Origin: Pseudomonadota bacterium
GTDB taxonomy: Bacteria; Pseudomonadota; Alphaproteobacteria; Acetobacterales; Acetobacteraceae
DNA length: 10,311 bases
Direction of reading: 5' to 3'
Assembly: GCA_023390705.1 (NCBI GenBank)
Contig: JAEWCI010000533.1
Location: forward strand, 1-10,311
Every line of letters starts with the position of its first letter. Position 1 is the first letter of the stretch. The notes beneath the pieces are model-generated. The model ran no database searches. It saw only the letters and a list, made by a program, of their open reading frames with translations, and was not told where the DNA came from. Of this stretch, positions 1 to 5,589 are shown in pieces. A program made the position numbers and the translations under genes.

Positions 1-1057
1 CGGTGGCACGACCACCCCGCCGGCCGATGGTGGCACGACCACCCCGCCGGCCGACGGTGGCCCCACCACGCCGCCGGCCGATGGCGGCACCACCACCCCG
101 CCGGCCGATGGCGGCGCGACCATCCCACCGGCTGATGGTGGCGCGACCATCCCGCCGGCCGATGGCGGCACCACCCTGCCAGTCATCACCGGTACCTCCC
201 GCGGTGACACCATTACGCTCACCGCCGCTATCAGCGACGGCGTCATCGACCTCGGCAAGGGCAGTGATCGGCTGACCCTCTCCTCGGCCGGGCCGAACCA
301 GGTCACCGTCAGCAATGTGGAAACCGTGACAGGTGGCAGCGCCGATGATGCGGTGACGCTGGGCACCAGCCTCCGCGGCGGCAGCGTAAATCTCGGCGGC
401 GGCAATGACTGGCTGAAATTGGCCGATGACGGCAACAGCGTCACGGTGCGGGCCGTCGAGACCATCATCGGCGGCACCGGCAACGACCTGGTGAAGCTGG
501 GGGCGGCGGTTTCAAACGCCACAATCGACCTGGCCGGCGGCCAGGACCGGCTGCAGCTCGCCAACGGCACCAACTCCGTGCGGGTCAGCAACGTGGAGGA
601 GGTGCTGGGCGGGACCAAGGCGGACCGCATTGAGATCCTCGGGTCCAGCGACACCCAGATCCTAGCCGGTGCAGGCAATGATACGGTGACGGGCGGCGCC
701 GGCAATGACACGATCTTCGGTGGCGCCGGTAAGGACGTCCTGACCGGCGGGGCAGGAGCCGACAGCTTCTGCTTCACGGCGGCGAGCGATAGCCGGGCCT
801 CGGGGTCGGACACCATCACCGACTTCGTGCCCGGGACCGACCTGCTGGTCTTCACCGGACTGGTGCAGAATGGCTTCGCCTTCCGTGGCGAAGGTGCCCT
901 GCTTGGTGGGAACCATTCGGAGGCCCGCGCGGTCCAGGTCGGCGCGAATACCCAGGTGCAGGTGGACCTGAACGGCGACGGCGCCTTGGACATGACCCTC
1001 ACGCTCACCGGGGTTTCGGCGCGAAGCCTCTCGGCCGACGACTTCCTCTGGAACTGA
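1..1057 (+). CDS. RTX-type calcium-binding secreted protein, C-terminal part (5' partial)
   Basis: The reading frame is open from base 2 to the TGA at 1055-1057, giving 351 codons, and the true start lies before the window. A GTG at 317 is only an internal valine. In order, by residue of the visible part: six GGTTTPPAD-like nonapeptides (1-54), three modules of 46-47 residues each ending in a V-E-T/E sequence (62-108, 109-154, 155-200), then classical RTX nonapeptides such as GGAGNDTIF (about 222-258). After that come DSFCF, a DTITDFVPGTDLLVF stretch and a C-terminus with DLNGDGALDMTLTLTG ending in LSADDFLWN. This tail matches the serralysin/M10 C-terminal type, which in known families binds calcium and carries a type I secretion signal. 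No catalytic domain is visible; it could be a protease, adhesin, lipase or S-layer-like protein. The Pro-rich repeat probably acts as a linker. Family assignment is firm, activity unknown. Confidence 0.9.
   Translation, partial: GGTTTPPADGGTTTPPADGGPTTPPADGGTTTPPADGGATIPPADGGATIPPADGGTTLPVITGTSRGDTITLTAAISDGVIDLGKGSDRLTLSSAGPNQVTVSNVETVTGGSADDAVTLGTSLRGGSVNLGGGNDWLKLADDGNSVTVRAVETIIGGTGNDLVKLGAAVSNATIDLAGGQDRLQLANGTNSVRVSNVEEVLGGTKADRIEILGSSDTQILAGAGNDTVTGGAGNDTIFGGAGKDVLTGGAGADSFCFTAASDSRASGSDTITDFVPGTDLLVFTGLVQNGFAFRGEGALLGGNHSEARAVQVGANTQVQVDLNGDGALDMTLTLTGVSARSLSADDFLWN
2..163 (+). repeat. 27-bp tandem repeat, six units, coding Pro-Ala-Asp nonapeptides
   Basis: Units start at 2, 29, 56, 83, 110 and 137, each 27 bp and encoding GGTTTPPAD or a close variant (GGPTTPPAD, GGATIPPAD). 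A degenerate seventh unit (164-190, GGTTLPVIT) leads into the folded part. Units 1 and 2 differ only at the last base, so the array is probably young and may continue to the left of the window. It lies inside the RTX gene and is in frame, so copy-number change would lengthen or shorten a flexible linker without breaking the frame. Confidence 0.95.
185..601 (+). repeat. Three in-frame modules of 46-47 residues in the RTX protein
   Basis: Modules run 185-325, 326-463 and 464-601; a fourth begins at 602 and changes into classical RTX repeats. Each has the order x-x-G-G/T-x-x-x-D, a hydrophobic strand, then a D/N-L-x-x-G-x-D-x-L core (DLGKGSDRL, NLGGGNDWL, DLAGGQDRL), then N-x-V-x-V-x-x-V-E-T/E. 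The regular spacing suggests a repeating beta fold with one calcium-type loop per module. The repeat is visible directly; the fold is inferred. Confidence 0.8.
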
Positions 1058-1130
1058 GGGGTCGCACGCCCATGGCTTTCCGGGTGGCCTGAAAGGCGCG
1101 CCCGGAGAGCCGGGGAAGGCGAAGGCAGAT

Positions 1131-1158
1131 CGCCCGGGAGCGGCGCCGCTCCCGGGCG
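1131..1158. terminator. Perfect 28-bp palindrome, probable hairpin terminator of the RTX gene
   Basis: The arms CGCCCGGGAGCGGC and GCCGCTCCCGGGCG are exact reverse complements with no spacer, beginning 73 bp after the RTX stop. As RNA this gives a very stable hairpin with a small loop. No T-run follows on either strand, so it is not a canonical intrinsic terminator. It could instead be a dyad binding site or a 3'-end stabilising hairpin. Its place in a gap after a gene makes a transcription end the simplest reading. Confidence 0.5.
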
Positions 1159-1496
1159 TGATGCTGTACGTGATGGCACGTTACCTGCGGGTGGCCACGA
1201 GCAGCGGTGCTGGCCGCGCAAGGCTTCATGCCGCCGCAGCTTTCTGTTGACCGGCAAAGGCGCCCTCAGCCGCCGCCAGCCTCGGCGACCGGTCGGGAAA
1301 CCGCGAAGGGTGCAAACAGCTGCACTGATCAAGGTCCAGCCGGCCGTCGCCTGATTTCATGCCAGCGGCATGGATATTCCCTTCGGGCCGAGCACGCGCG
1401 ACCCTATCGCAGCAAGCTGCGACGGGAGCCCTCGAATGGGGGCGGTTGATGGGTCAACATCAAGGCCACCAGTATTACGCCTTTCGGCGATTTTCG
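1159..1496. other. Gene-free stretch between the RTX gene and the 1534-2235 gene
   Basis: Short ORFs exist here on the plus strand, but none has a credible ribosome site or protein-like sequence. A small hairpin, CGCC-TTTC-GGCG, lies at 1479-1490 beside the larger one at 1497-1520. No RNA gene, repeat array or mobile-element end was recognised. Confidence 0.5.
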
Positions 1497-1520
1497 GTGA
1501 TCGCCCTCTCGGGCGATCAC
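1497..1520 (-). terminator. Hairpin after the 1534-2235 gene
   Basis: GTGATCGCCC and GGGCGATCAC form a perfect 10-bp stem around a TCTC loop. On the minus strand it begins 13 nt after the stop codon of the gene ending at 1534, the usual place for a terminator. On that strand the sequence after the stem is CGAAAATCG, without a U-run, so termination would be non-canonical or factor-assisted. Confidence 0.55.
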
Positions 1521-1533
1521 GCTTCAGCTTCAC

Positions 1534-2235
1534 CTACAGCAAGGTGGTTTGCGGCCGCGGCGAAGCGCCGGGAGCCCTGCGCCGGGGCCGAGCCGCCGGC
1601 AGGGGTGCCGAACGGGCCGCGGCTTCGCCATCACCAGGCCCGGCATAGCCGTCATCGGCGATGAGCCGTAGCTGCACGGCCGTGCCGGTGGCCTCGGCTG
1701 CGGGCAGTTCCAGCGGCACCGGCCAGAAGCATTCGACCCGTTCCTCGCCCCGCAGCGCGAGGAAGACCACCCGCTCGACCCGGCCACCCTCGCCGGTTTC
1801 GACTGCCAGCCGGAAAGCAAGGCCCTCGGCGGCTTCTTCGCCCAGCGCCAGCGAGAGTTGCTGGACCTCAACCTCCTGCTGCCGCAGCGTCCGCTCGGTC
1901 GGCTCCTCGGCCGCGCCACGGTAGAAGCGCACCGGCACGCCATTGCCGTTGCCGCCGATGACAAAGACGAAGTGGGCGCTGTCGTCCAGCACTTCGAGCC
2001 AGGGATAATCTCCCGAGCTTGCCGCCCGCTTCAGGCGGTGGCGGCCGAAGGCGAAGGCGCGGCAGCCGACGGACCAGGGGTCGTCACCCAGCTCGTAGCT
2101 GGCCATGGCGAGCGCATCCCGCCGGGCATTGGCCAGCATGCGGGCGCAGATCCGCAGCCGCTCCTCCGTCAGGGCGGGATGGAAATCCCACGGCTTGCGC
2201 GAGGGCGGCGGTGAGGACGGTTCGGCTTGCTCCAT
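1534..2235 (-). CDS. Hypothetical protein, 233 aa, no recognised family
   Basis: I do not recognise this protein. The frame stays open upstream to an ATG at 2292. I prefer the ATG at 2235 because the codons before it (rich in Cys, Arg and Trp) do not look protein-like and a TATGAT box sits just upstream. There are no transmembrane segments and no signal peptide. The N-terminus is Pro/Ser-rich (residues 5-15). A well-formed core follows: WDFHPALTEERLRICARM (16-33), ELGDDPWSVGCRAF (48-61), a WLEVLDDSAHFVFVIG strand region (79-94), PVRFYRG (101-107), and two strand-like blocks at 120-145 and 153-173 ending in ECFWPVPLELP. The last 35 residues are Ala/Pro/Arg-rich and probably disordered. It is likely a soluble alpha+beta protein. 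Function unknown; it appears to be transcribed alone. Confidence 0.7.
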   Translation of the reverse strand: MEQAEPSSPPPSRKPWDFHPALTEERLRICARMLANARRDALAMASYELGDDPWSVGCRAFAFGRHRLKRAASSGDYPWLEVLDDSAHFVFVIGGNGNGVPVRFYRGAAEEPTERTLRQQEVEVQQLSLALGEEAAEGLAFRLAVETGEGGRVERVVFLALRGEERVECFWPVPLELPAAEATGTAVQLRLIADDGYAGPGDGEAAARSAPLPAARPRRRAPGASPRPQTTLL

Positions 2236-2241
2236 GTTCGG

Positions 2242-2247
2242 ATCATA
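2242..2247 (-). promoter_or_regulatory. Possible -10 box of a leaderless transcript (1534-2235 gene)
   Basis: On the minus strand TATGAT (five of six bases match TATAAT) lies exactly six bases before the ATG at 2235, and no Shine-Dalgarno sequence is present in that gap. This is the arrangement of a leaderless mRNA that starts at its own ATG. A good -35 is not visible, so the call is tentative. Confidence 0.35.
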
Positions 2248-2265
2248 CCACGGACAGCGGCAAAG

Positions 2266-2282
2266 CGATGCTTCACGCATCG
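2266..2282. promoter_or_regulatory. Dyad overlapping the putative -35 region
   Basis: CGATGC-TTCAC-GCATCG is a perfect 6-bp inverted repeat with a 5-base spacer, 19 bp upstream of the proposed -10 of the 1534-2235 gene. Its size and place suit an operator for a dimeric regulator. It is a single site, so chance cannot be excluded. Confidence 0.3.
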
Positions 2283-2731
2283 GGGCACCCATGACAAGCC
2301 CTGCCGCGACCTGCGTGCCCCCGGCCTGGCGCTCTGGGCCGCCCGCGTGGCGGCAGCGTCAGGTTGAGCCGGGCCTGGTGGGCCGACCCCGGCCAGCCCC
2401 GCCACCGCGCGCCACCAGGGTGGCGGCGCCCAACGCATTGGATTGTTCCCTGCTCCGCAGAACCTTACTTCATCACGTCAAGGCCGGGGTCCAGGGTTAC
2501 GGGACACGGCTTCGGCCTGCCTCGGGAACCGGGGGAGATGTGCGACCGATCAGGAACCACCTGTCCTTTCCTGCAGCAAGTGGATCATGGCTGCTGGTTC
2601 CCGCACGGCAGTCAGGTATCGCCACCTTGGTCCCGGATGCTCTCCTGGCAGGCCTGGAGCCAAGGCATCGGCAAGCCGGCCCCGAGCAGCCGGCCTTCTG
2701 TCTCCGTAGCGTGAACTCCCTCACCTCGATT
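2283..2731. other. Gene-free divergent gap before the CMD/DUF488 unit
   Basis: About 450 bp with no supported gene. Overlapping ORFs here are Arg/Pro-rich and lack ribosome sites. Two GC-rich dyads are visible: CGCCACC-AG-GGTGGCG at 2410-2425 and GCCGGC-N8-GCCGGC at 2675-2694. They share no motif, so they are not a REP family in this window. The promoter of the downstream pair must lie here, but I cannot place it. Confidence 0.5.
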
Positions 2732-2739
2732 GGAAGGAG
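2732..2739 (+). promoter_or_regulatory. Ribosome binding site of the CMD gene
   Basis: GGAAGGAG lies nine bases before the ATG at 2749 and decides the start against longer overlapping frames. Confidence 0.8.
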
Positions 2740-2748
2740 AAGCAGGCC

Positions 2749-3108
2749 ATGCCTGATGCCTTGTACCCGCAGCCGACGCGCGAGATCGCGCAGAAGCGCC
2801 GCGCCCTTGCGCCCGAGGTTCAAGCGGCGTTCGACGCCTTCGGTCAAAAGGCGTTCCAGGATGGCGCGCTGCCGGCGAAGATGAAGCAGATCATCGCCGT
2901 CGCCGTCGCCCATGTCACCCAATGTCCCTACTGCATCAAGGGTCACACCAGGGCGGCGCTGCGCGCCGGCGCGACTGCCCAGGAACTGATGGAGGCGGTC
3001 TGGGTGGCCGCCGAGATGCGGGCCGGCGGAGCCTACGCGCATTCCGCCCTGATGCTCGCGGCTGTGGAGGAGGAGCAGGCGAAGCGGCCTGCGCCGTCGG
3101 GCGAATGA
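2749..3108 (+). CDS. Carboxymuconolactone decarboxylase family protein (AhpD-like)
   Basis: This 119-residue protein has the AhpD-like core of the family. KMKQIIAVAVAHVTQC (44-59) leads to the C59-P-Y-C62 pair and H66 (CPYCIKGHTRAAL), then GATAQELMEAVWVAAEM (74-90) and a Gly-Ala helix. In AhpD proteins the Cys pair and the His carry out thiol peroxidase or disulfide chemistry, so a cytoplasmic redox role fits better than true gamma-carboxymuconolactone decarboxylation. Many homologues are uncharacterised. The start is set by GGAAGGAG at 2732-2739, nine bases before the ATG. It overlaps the next gene by ATGA, so the two are translationally coupled. No OxyR, AhpC or other peroxidase gene is next to it. 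Length is normal for a single-domain member. Confidence 0.9.
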   Translation: MPDALYPQPTREIAQKRRALAPEVQAAFDAFGQKAFQDGALPAKMKQIIAVAVAHVTQCPYCIKGHTRAALRAGATAQELMEAVWVAAEMRAGGAYAHSALMLAAVEEEQAKRPAPSGE

Positions 3109-3455
3109 GCGAGATCCGGCTGAAGCGGGCCTATGATCCGGCGGAACCGGAAGACGGCACACGCATCCTGGTGGACCGCCTGTGGCCGCGCGGGCTGGCA
3201 CGCAGCGAGGCAAAGGTGGATCAATGGCTCAAGGACGTTGCCCCGAGCACGGAGCTGCGCCGCTGGTTCGGGCATGACCCGGAGAGGTGGGCCGAGTTCC
3301 GTAAGCGCTATGAGGCAGAGCTGGCGCACAATCCGTCCATGGAGGAGCTGCGCGCCCTCATTCGCCGTGACGGGCGCGTGACGCTGCTGTTCGGAGCAAG
3401 GGACGTGGAGCACAACAATGCGGTCGTGCTCCGCGCGCTGTGCATGCGCCGTTGA
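3105..3455 (+). CDS. DUF488 family protein
   Basis: The 116-residue product shows the full DUF488 (YeaO-type) pattern: RAYDPAEPEDGTRILVDRLW (8-27) continuing PRG, then WLKDVAPSTELRRWFGHDPE (41-60) followed by RW, and VTLLFGARDVEHNNAVVL (92-109). The family's biochemical role is not established. The frame is open further upstream to 2922, but the ATG at 3105 gives the conserved N-terminus, matches the family length, and overlaps the preceding TGA as ATGA. It has no strong ribosome site of its own, so translation probably depends on coupling to the CMD gene. Cytoplasmic, with no signal peptide or membrane segment. Confidence 0.9.
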   Translation: MSEIRLKRAYDPAEPEDGTRILVDRLWPRGLARSEAKVDQWLKDVAPSTELRRWFGHDPERWAEFRKRYEAELAHNPSMEELRALIRRDGRVTLLFGARDVEHNNAVVLRALCMRR

Positions 3456-3878
3456 TATGTCTTGCCGTCTTTCTCCGAATGCTGCCGGAATGTGGGTTGG
3501 GTGACTGCGTTCGGTATGATTCCAGTGGTTTGTCGAGAACCAGTTGGACCACCTGCCCGATATGGGCCGCAACCAGGGCCACTGCTCCCGGAGCCCTCGT
3601 CGGTCGGGCCGCCGCACCACCGCCCATGTGAAAGCGCAGCGTCCGAACATCGCCAAGGACTGCGCCTCCGAAAGGCAGGGCACCACGGGCATGCGCCGTA
3701 CGCTGGCCGGCCCGAAAGGGCCGGCGCGCCCATGTTCTGTAGATCATTCCCTTAAGCGTGTGTGCCACGACAACAGTGAGTGGACGGCCACAGACAAGAG
3801 TATGTTGCGGCCACGCCACGTTACCCGGCTGTTCGCGGGGATGTCCGGCCCACCGGCTCTTCCTCCGGCCAGCGCGAT
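3456..3878. other. Gene-free convergent region, lower GC at its left end
   Basis: This region separates two convergent genes. Bases 3456-3540 are visibly poorer in G+C than the flanking genes, with TATGTC, TTTCTCC and GGTATGATTCC. On the minus strand part of it reads as a protein-like frame (for example VALVAAHIGQVVQLVLDKP) without start or matching family, so it may be a decayed gene or mobile relic, but I cannot name it. No terminal inverted repeats or target duplication were found. Confidence 0.4.
3706..3725. terminator. GAAA-loop hairpin between convergent genes
   Basis: GCCGGCCC and GGGCCGGC form a perfect 8-bp stem around GAAA. It lies 250 bp after the DUF488 stop and about 150 bp after the stop of the minus-strand gene ending at 3879, so it could serve either strand. 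No T-run follows on either side. Confidence 0.35.
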
Positions 3879-4850
3879 CTATTCGAGCCTGGCACCGGAA
3901 ATGCGGACAAGCTCGGCCCATTTGGGGATCTCGGCCGCATGGAAACGCGCGGCCTCCTCCGCGCCGATCGCTACCGGCACGGAGCCCAACTCCTCGACGC
4001 GGCTGCGCATCGCCGGCTTGCCCATCGCCGCCACCGTCTCGCGCGAGAGGCGCTCCAGCGCTGACCGCGGCGTGCCGGCCGGTGCGAACAGCCCGGCCCA
4101 GGACGCGACCTCGTATCCGGGCAGCACCTCGCCGATCGAGGGCAGGTCCGGGAACTGGGTAGCGCGTTGGCGCGTGGTCGTGCCAAGCGGGCGGAGCTTG
4201 CCGTCACGGAGGGTGGGCAGCAGTTCGATGACCGGATTGATCCCAAGCTGCACCCGCCCCGCCACAAGGTCCAGCACCTGTGGCGCCCCGCCGCGGTAGG
4301 CAACATGCGCCATCTGCAGCCCGGCCATGTGGGCGAGCAGGGCGGCGGAGAGGTGCTGGGAACTGCCGGCCCCGGCCGAGCCATAGCTTATCCGCCCCGG
4401 GTTCGCCCTGACATAGGCGATGAATTCCTGCAGCGTGTTCGCCGGCACGGAAGGATGGATCGCGGCCATGTTGGGCGCGAACACGACGATCGCGACCGCC
4501 GCGAAGTCGCGCACCGCATCGTAGCTGAGGTTCGGATAGAGCGCCGGCGCGGCGGCGAGGGGCGTGTTCGTCGCCATGAACAGGGTATGGCCATCCGGCG
4601 CGCTGCGGGCGACGTGCTCGGCCGCGATGGTGCCGCCCGCGCCCGCGCGGTTCTCGATCACGACAGGCTGGCCGAGTGGCCCGGCGATCGCATCGGCCAC
4701 GAGACGCGCGGTGGTGTCGGTGCTGCCGCCCGGTGCGAAGGGCACGACTATGCGGATCGGGCGTTCCGGCCGCCATTCAACCTGCGCGCCGGCATGAACG
4801 GACACCAGCGGCGCAGCCGCAAGTCCGGCGAGGATGCCTCGTCTCTTCAT
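3879..4850 (-). CDS. Tripartite tricarboxylate transporter substrate-binding protein (Bug/TctC family)
   Basis: The 323-residue protein is a typical Bug-family periplasmic binding protein. It has a signal peptide MKRRGILAGLAAAPLVSVHA-GA with probable cleavage after A22 (A-G-A); the twin Arg at 3-4 is weakly Tat-like. Then come PIRIVVPFAPGGSTDTTARL (31-50), PVVIENRAGAGGTIAAEHVA (62-81), ISYGSAGAGSSQHLSA (154-169), AYRGGAPQVLDLVAGRVQL (184-202), and a C-terminal lobe with PPGYE-like GEVLPGYEVASW (240-251) and LFAPAGTP. Known members bind carboxylates such as citrate or tartrate; the ligand here cannot be read from sequence. GGGAGG at 4860-4865 lies nine bases before the ATG. No TctA or TctB membrane genes are adjacent, so it is an orphan, which is common in this family. 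Confidence 0.93.
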   Translation of the reverse strand: MKRRGILAGLAAAPLVSVHAGAQVEWRPERPIRIVVPFAPGGSTDTTARLVADAIAGPLGQPVVIENRAGAGGTIAAEHVARSAPDGHTLFMATNTPLAAAPALYPNLSYDAVRDFAAVAIVVFAPNMAAIHPSVPANTLQEFIAYVRANPGRISYGSAGAGSSQHLSAALLAHMAGLQMAHVAYRGGAPQVLDLVAGRVQLGINPVIELLPTLRDGKLRPLGTTTRQRATQFPDLPSIGEVLPGYEVASWAGLFAPAGTPRSALERLSRETVAAMGKPAMRSRVEELGSVPVAIGAEEAARFHAAEIPKWAELVRISGARLE

Positions 4851-4859
4851 TTGCCACTG

Positions 4860-4865
4860 CCTCCC
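4860..4865 (-). promoter_or_regulatory. Ribosome binding site of the Bug-family gene
   Basis: GGGAGG on the minus strand, nine bases before the ATG at 4850, fixes the start. Confidence 0.75.
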
Positions 4866-4870
4866 AAGCG

Positions 4871-4914
4871 GGGCGTTTAGCGCCCTCTGTCCCGCATCTT
4901 CCGGGCAAGCCCGG
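4871..4914. promoter_or_regulatory. Two adjacent hairpins upstream of the Bug-family gene
   Basis: GGGCG-TTTAG-CGCCC (4871-4885) and CCGGGC-AA-GCCCGG (4901-4914) lie just upstream of the ribosome site. They may form 5' leader structure for the binding-protein mRNA or end transcription arriving from the genes upstream on the minus strand. Neither is followed by a T-run. Confidence 0.35.
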
Positions 4915-4973
4915 TGGCGGTGTGTGGCAGGCTACTGCGGCGTTGGGCACCATGCCACCACGCAGTTGCCTCG

Positions 4974-5231
4974 TCACGCTGTTGCCAGGGTGAGCCTGGT
5001 GACAGATCCGCCGGCCAGGGCCTCCATCCCATGCGCCCCGCCGCAGATGCAGATCATCACGGAATTGAGCGGCAGCTTCGGATGCTCGCCATGGTCGAGC
5101 AGCCTGGTGCCTGCTTCGCCAGGATGGCGCGGGGGCACGCGGTGAGCCGGGTCCGTGACAGCAGCGATTTCCTCGGATGCGAGGGCCGGGCACCCAACCG
5201 GCCCGATACCATCCCGCGCACCGAAGCAGGC
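4974..5231 (-). pseudogene. Coding-like open frame without a clear start (possible gene remnant)
   Basis: On the minus strand the frame is open from just after an in-frame TGA (5232-5234) to the TGA at 4974-4976, 85 codons. Protein-like segments include PVGCPALASEEIAAVTDPAH, GEAGTRLLDHGEHPKLPLNS and VMICICGGAHGMEALAGG, followed by SVTRLTLATA. A hand count over the last 48 codons gives G+C of about 67, 56 and 79 percent at codon positions 1, 2 and 3, the pattern of a coding frame in such DNA. No ATG stands near its 5' end. A GTG at 5138 (54 codons) has no ribosome site. It may be a small gene with an unusual start, the end of a broken gene, or chance. I do not recognise the family. Confidence 0.3.
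5183..5204 (-). terminator. Hairpin downstream of the ppsA unit
   Basis: GGGCCGG and CCGGCCC pair around an 8-base loop, about 60 bp after the stop of the small gene ending at 5264. It lacks a T-run. It also overlaps the beginning of the coding-like frame at 4974-5231, so the two interpretations compete. Confidence 0.3.
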
Positions 5232-5263
5232 TCACGCCAGGAGGAAAGGCTCCGGGCGGGCCC

Positions 5264-5554
5264 TCACTCCCATTCGAGACCCTCCCTCTGCGGCCCGGCC
5301 TCATTACGCTCGCTGCCCCGCCGGTCGAGGCTTTCGGCCGCCGCAACAGCCAGGGCGGCCACCTGGACCAGCCGCTGCCGGGCTTCCACCGGGGAGCCTT
5401 CACGTGCCTTTACCCAGGCCCAGCCGGCATAATCCCTGATAAGCTGCACAAAGGTGCCGATCGGCAAGGTATCGTCATGCGCGGCGCCGCCCCATTGGGC
5501 ATCCTGCCGCGTCCGCTCGGCCGCAATCTCTGCCAAGACATCCTTTTCAGCCAT
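5264..5554 (-). CDS. Small protein with ER-RQ-W-HDD signature, MazG-like pyrophosphohydrolase relative
   Basis: This 96-residue soluble protein opens with a helix carrying ER (13-14), RQ (16-17), W21 and HDD (26-28). It then has an aromatic segment DYAGWAWVKA (41-50), a second helix RLVQVAALAVAAAESLDRR (61-79) and a charged tail. The ER-RQ-HDD and late RLVQVAALA-A-ES pattern is like small phage and alphaproteobacterial proteins related to dATP/dGTP pyrophosphohydrolases. The usual Glu-rich metal site after HDD is not evident (GTFVQL instead), so enzymatic activity is doubtful. The ATG at 5554 is chosen over the upstream start at 5593 because AGGAGGTGA (5562-5570) stands seven bases before it. 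It follows ppsA by 35 nt on the same strand, so it is very likely co-transcribed. The functional link to ppsA is unknown. Confidence 0.8.
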   Translation of the reverse strand: MAEKDVLAEIAAERTRQDAQWGGAAHDDTLPIGTFVQLIRDYAGWAWVKAREGSPVEARQRLVQVAALAVAAAESLDRRGSERNEAGPQREGLEWE

Positions 5555-5561
5555 GGCGCAT

Positions 5562-5570
5562 TCACCTCCT
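5562..5570 (-). promoter_or_regulatory. Near-perfect ribosome binding site of the small ppsA-linked gene
   Basis: AGGAGGTGA, almost the full anti-16S complement, lies seven bases before the ATG at 5554. It decides the start and predicts strong translation, possibly more than that of ppsA itself. Confidence 0.85.
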
Positions 5571-5589
5571 GCTGTCGGTCCGGTCCCGC

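Noticed and set aside
2..163. CRISPR-like array
   Set aside because: Repeats are directly adjacent with no spacers and are in frame with a coding sequence.
3..275. 90-codon frame rich in Arg and Pro over the 27-bp repeats
   Set aside because: It is the alternative frame of the tandem repeat; the RTX frame runs through the whole region and continues to the stop at 1057.
2410..2694. REP-type repeat family in the gap before the CMD gene
   Set aside because: The two dyads share no sequence with each other or with the other hairpins in the window.
2105..2884. 259-codon plus-strand frame across the gap before the CMD gene
   Set aside because: It overlaps the start of one gene and most of the beginning of another, and is Arg/Ser/Pro-rich without any motif.
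4777..5403. 208-codon minus-strand frame over the 4974-5231 region
   Set aside because: It overlaps the starts or ends of two supported genes in another frame and is Arg/Pro/Gly/Trp-rich without motif.
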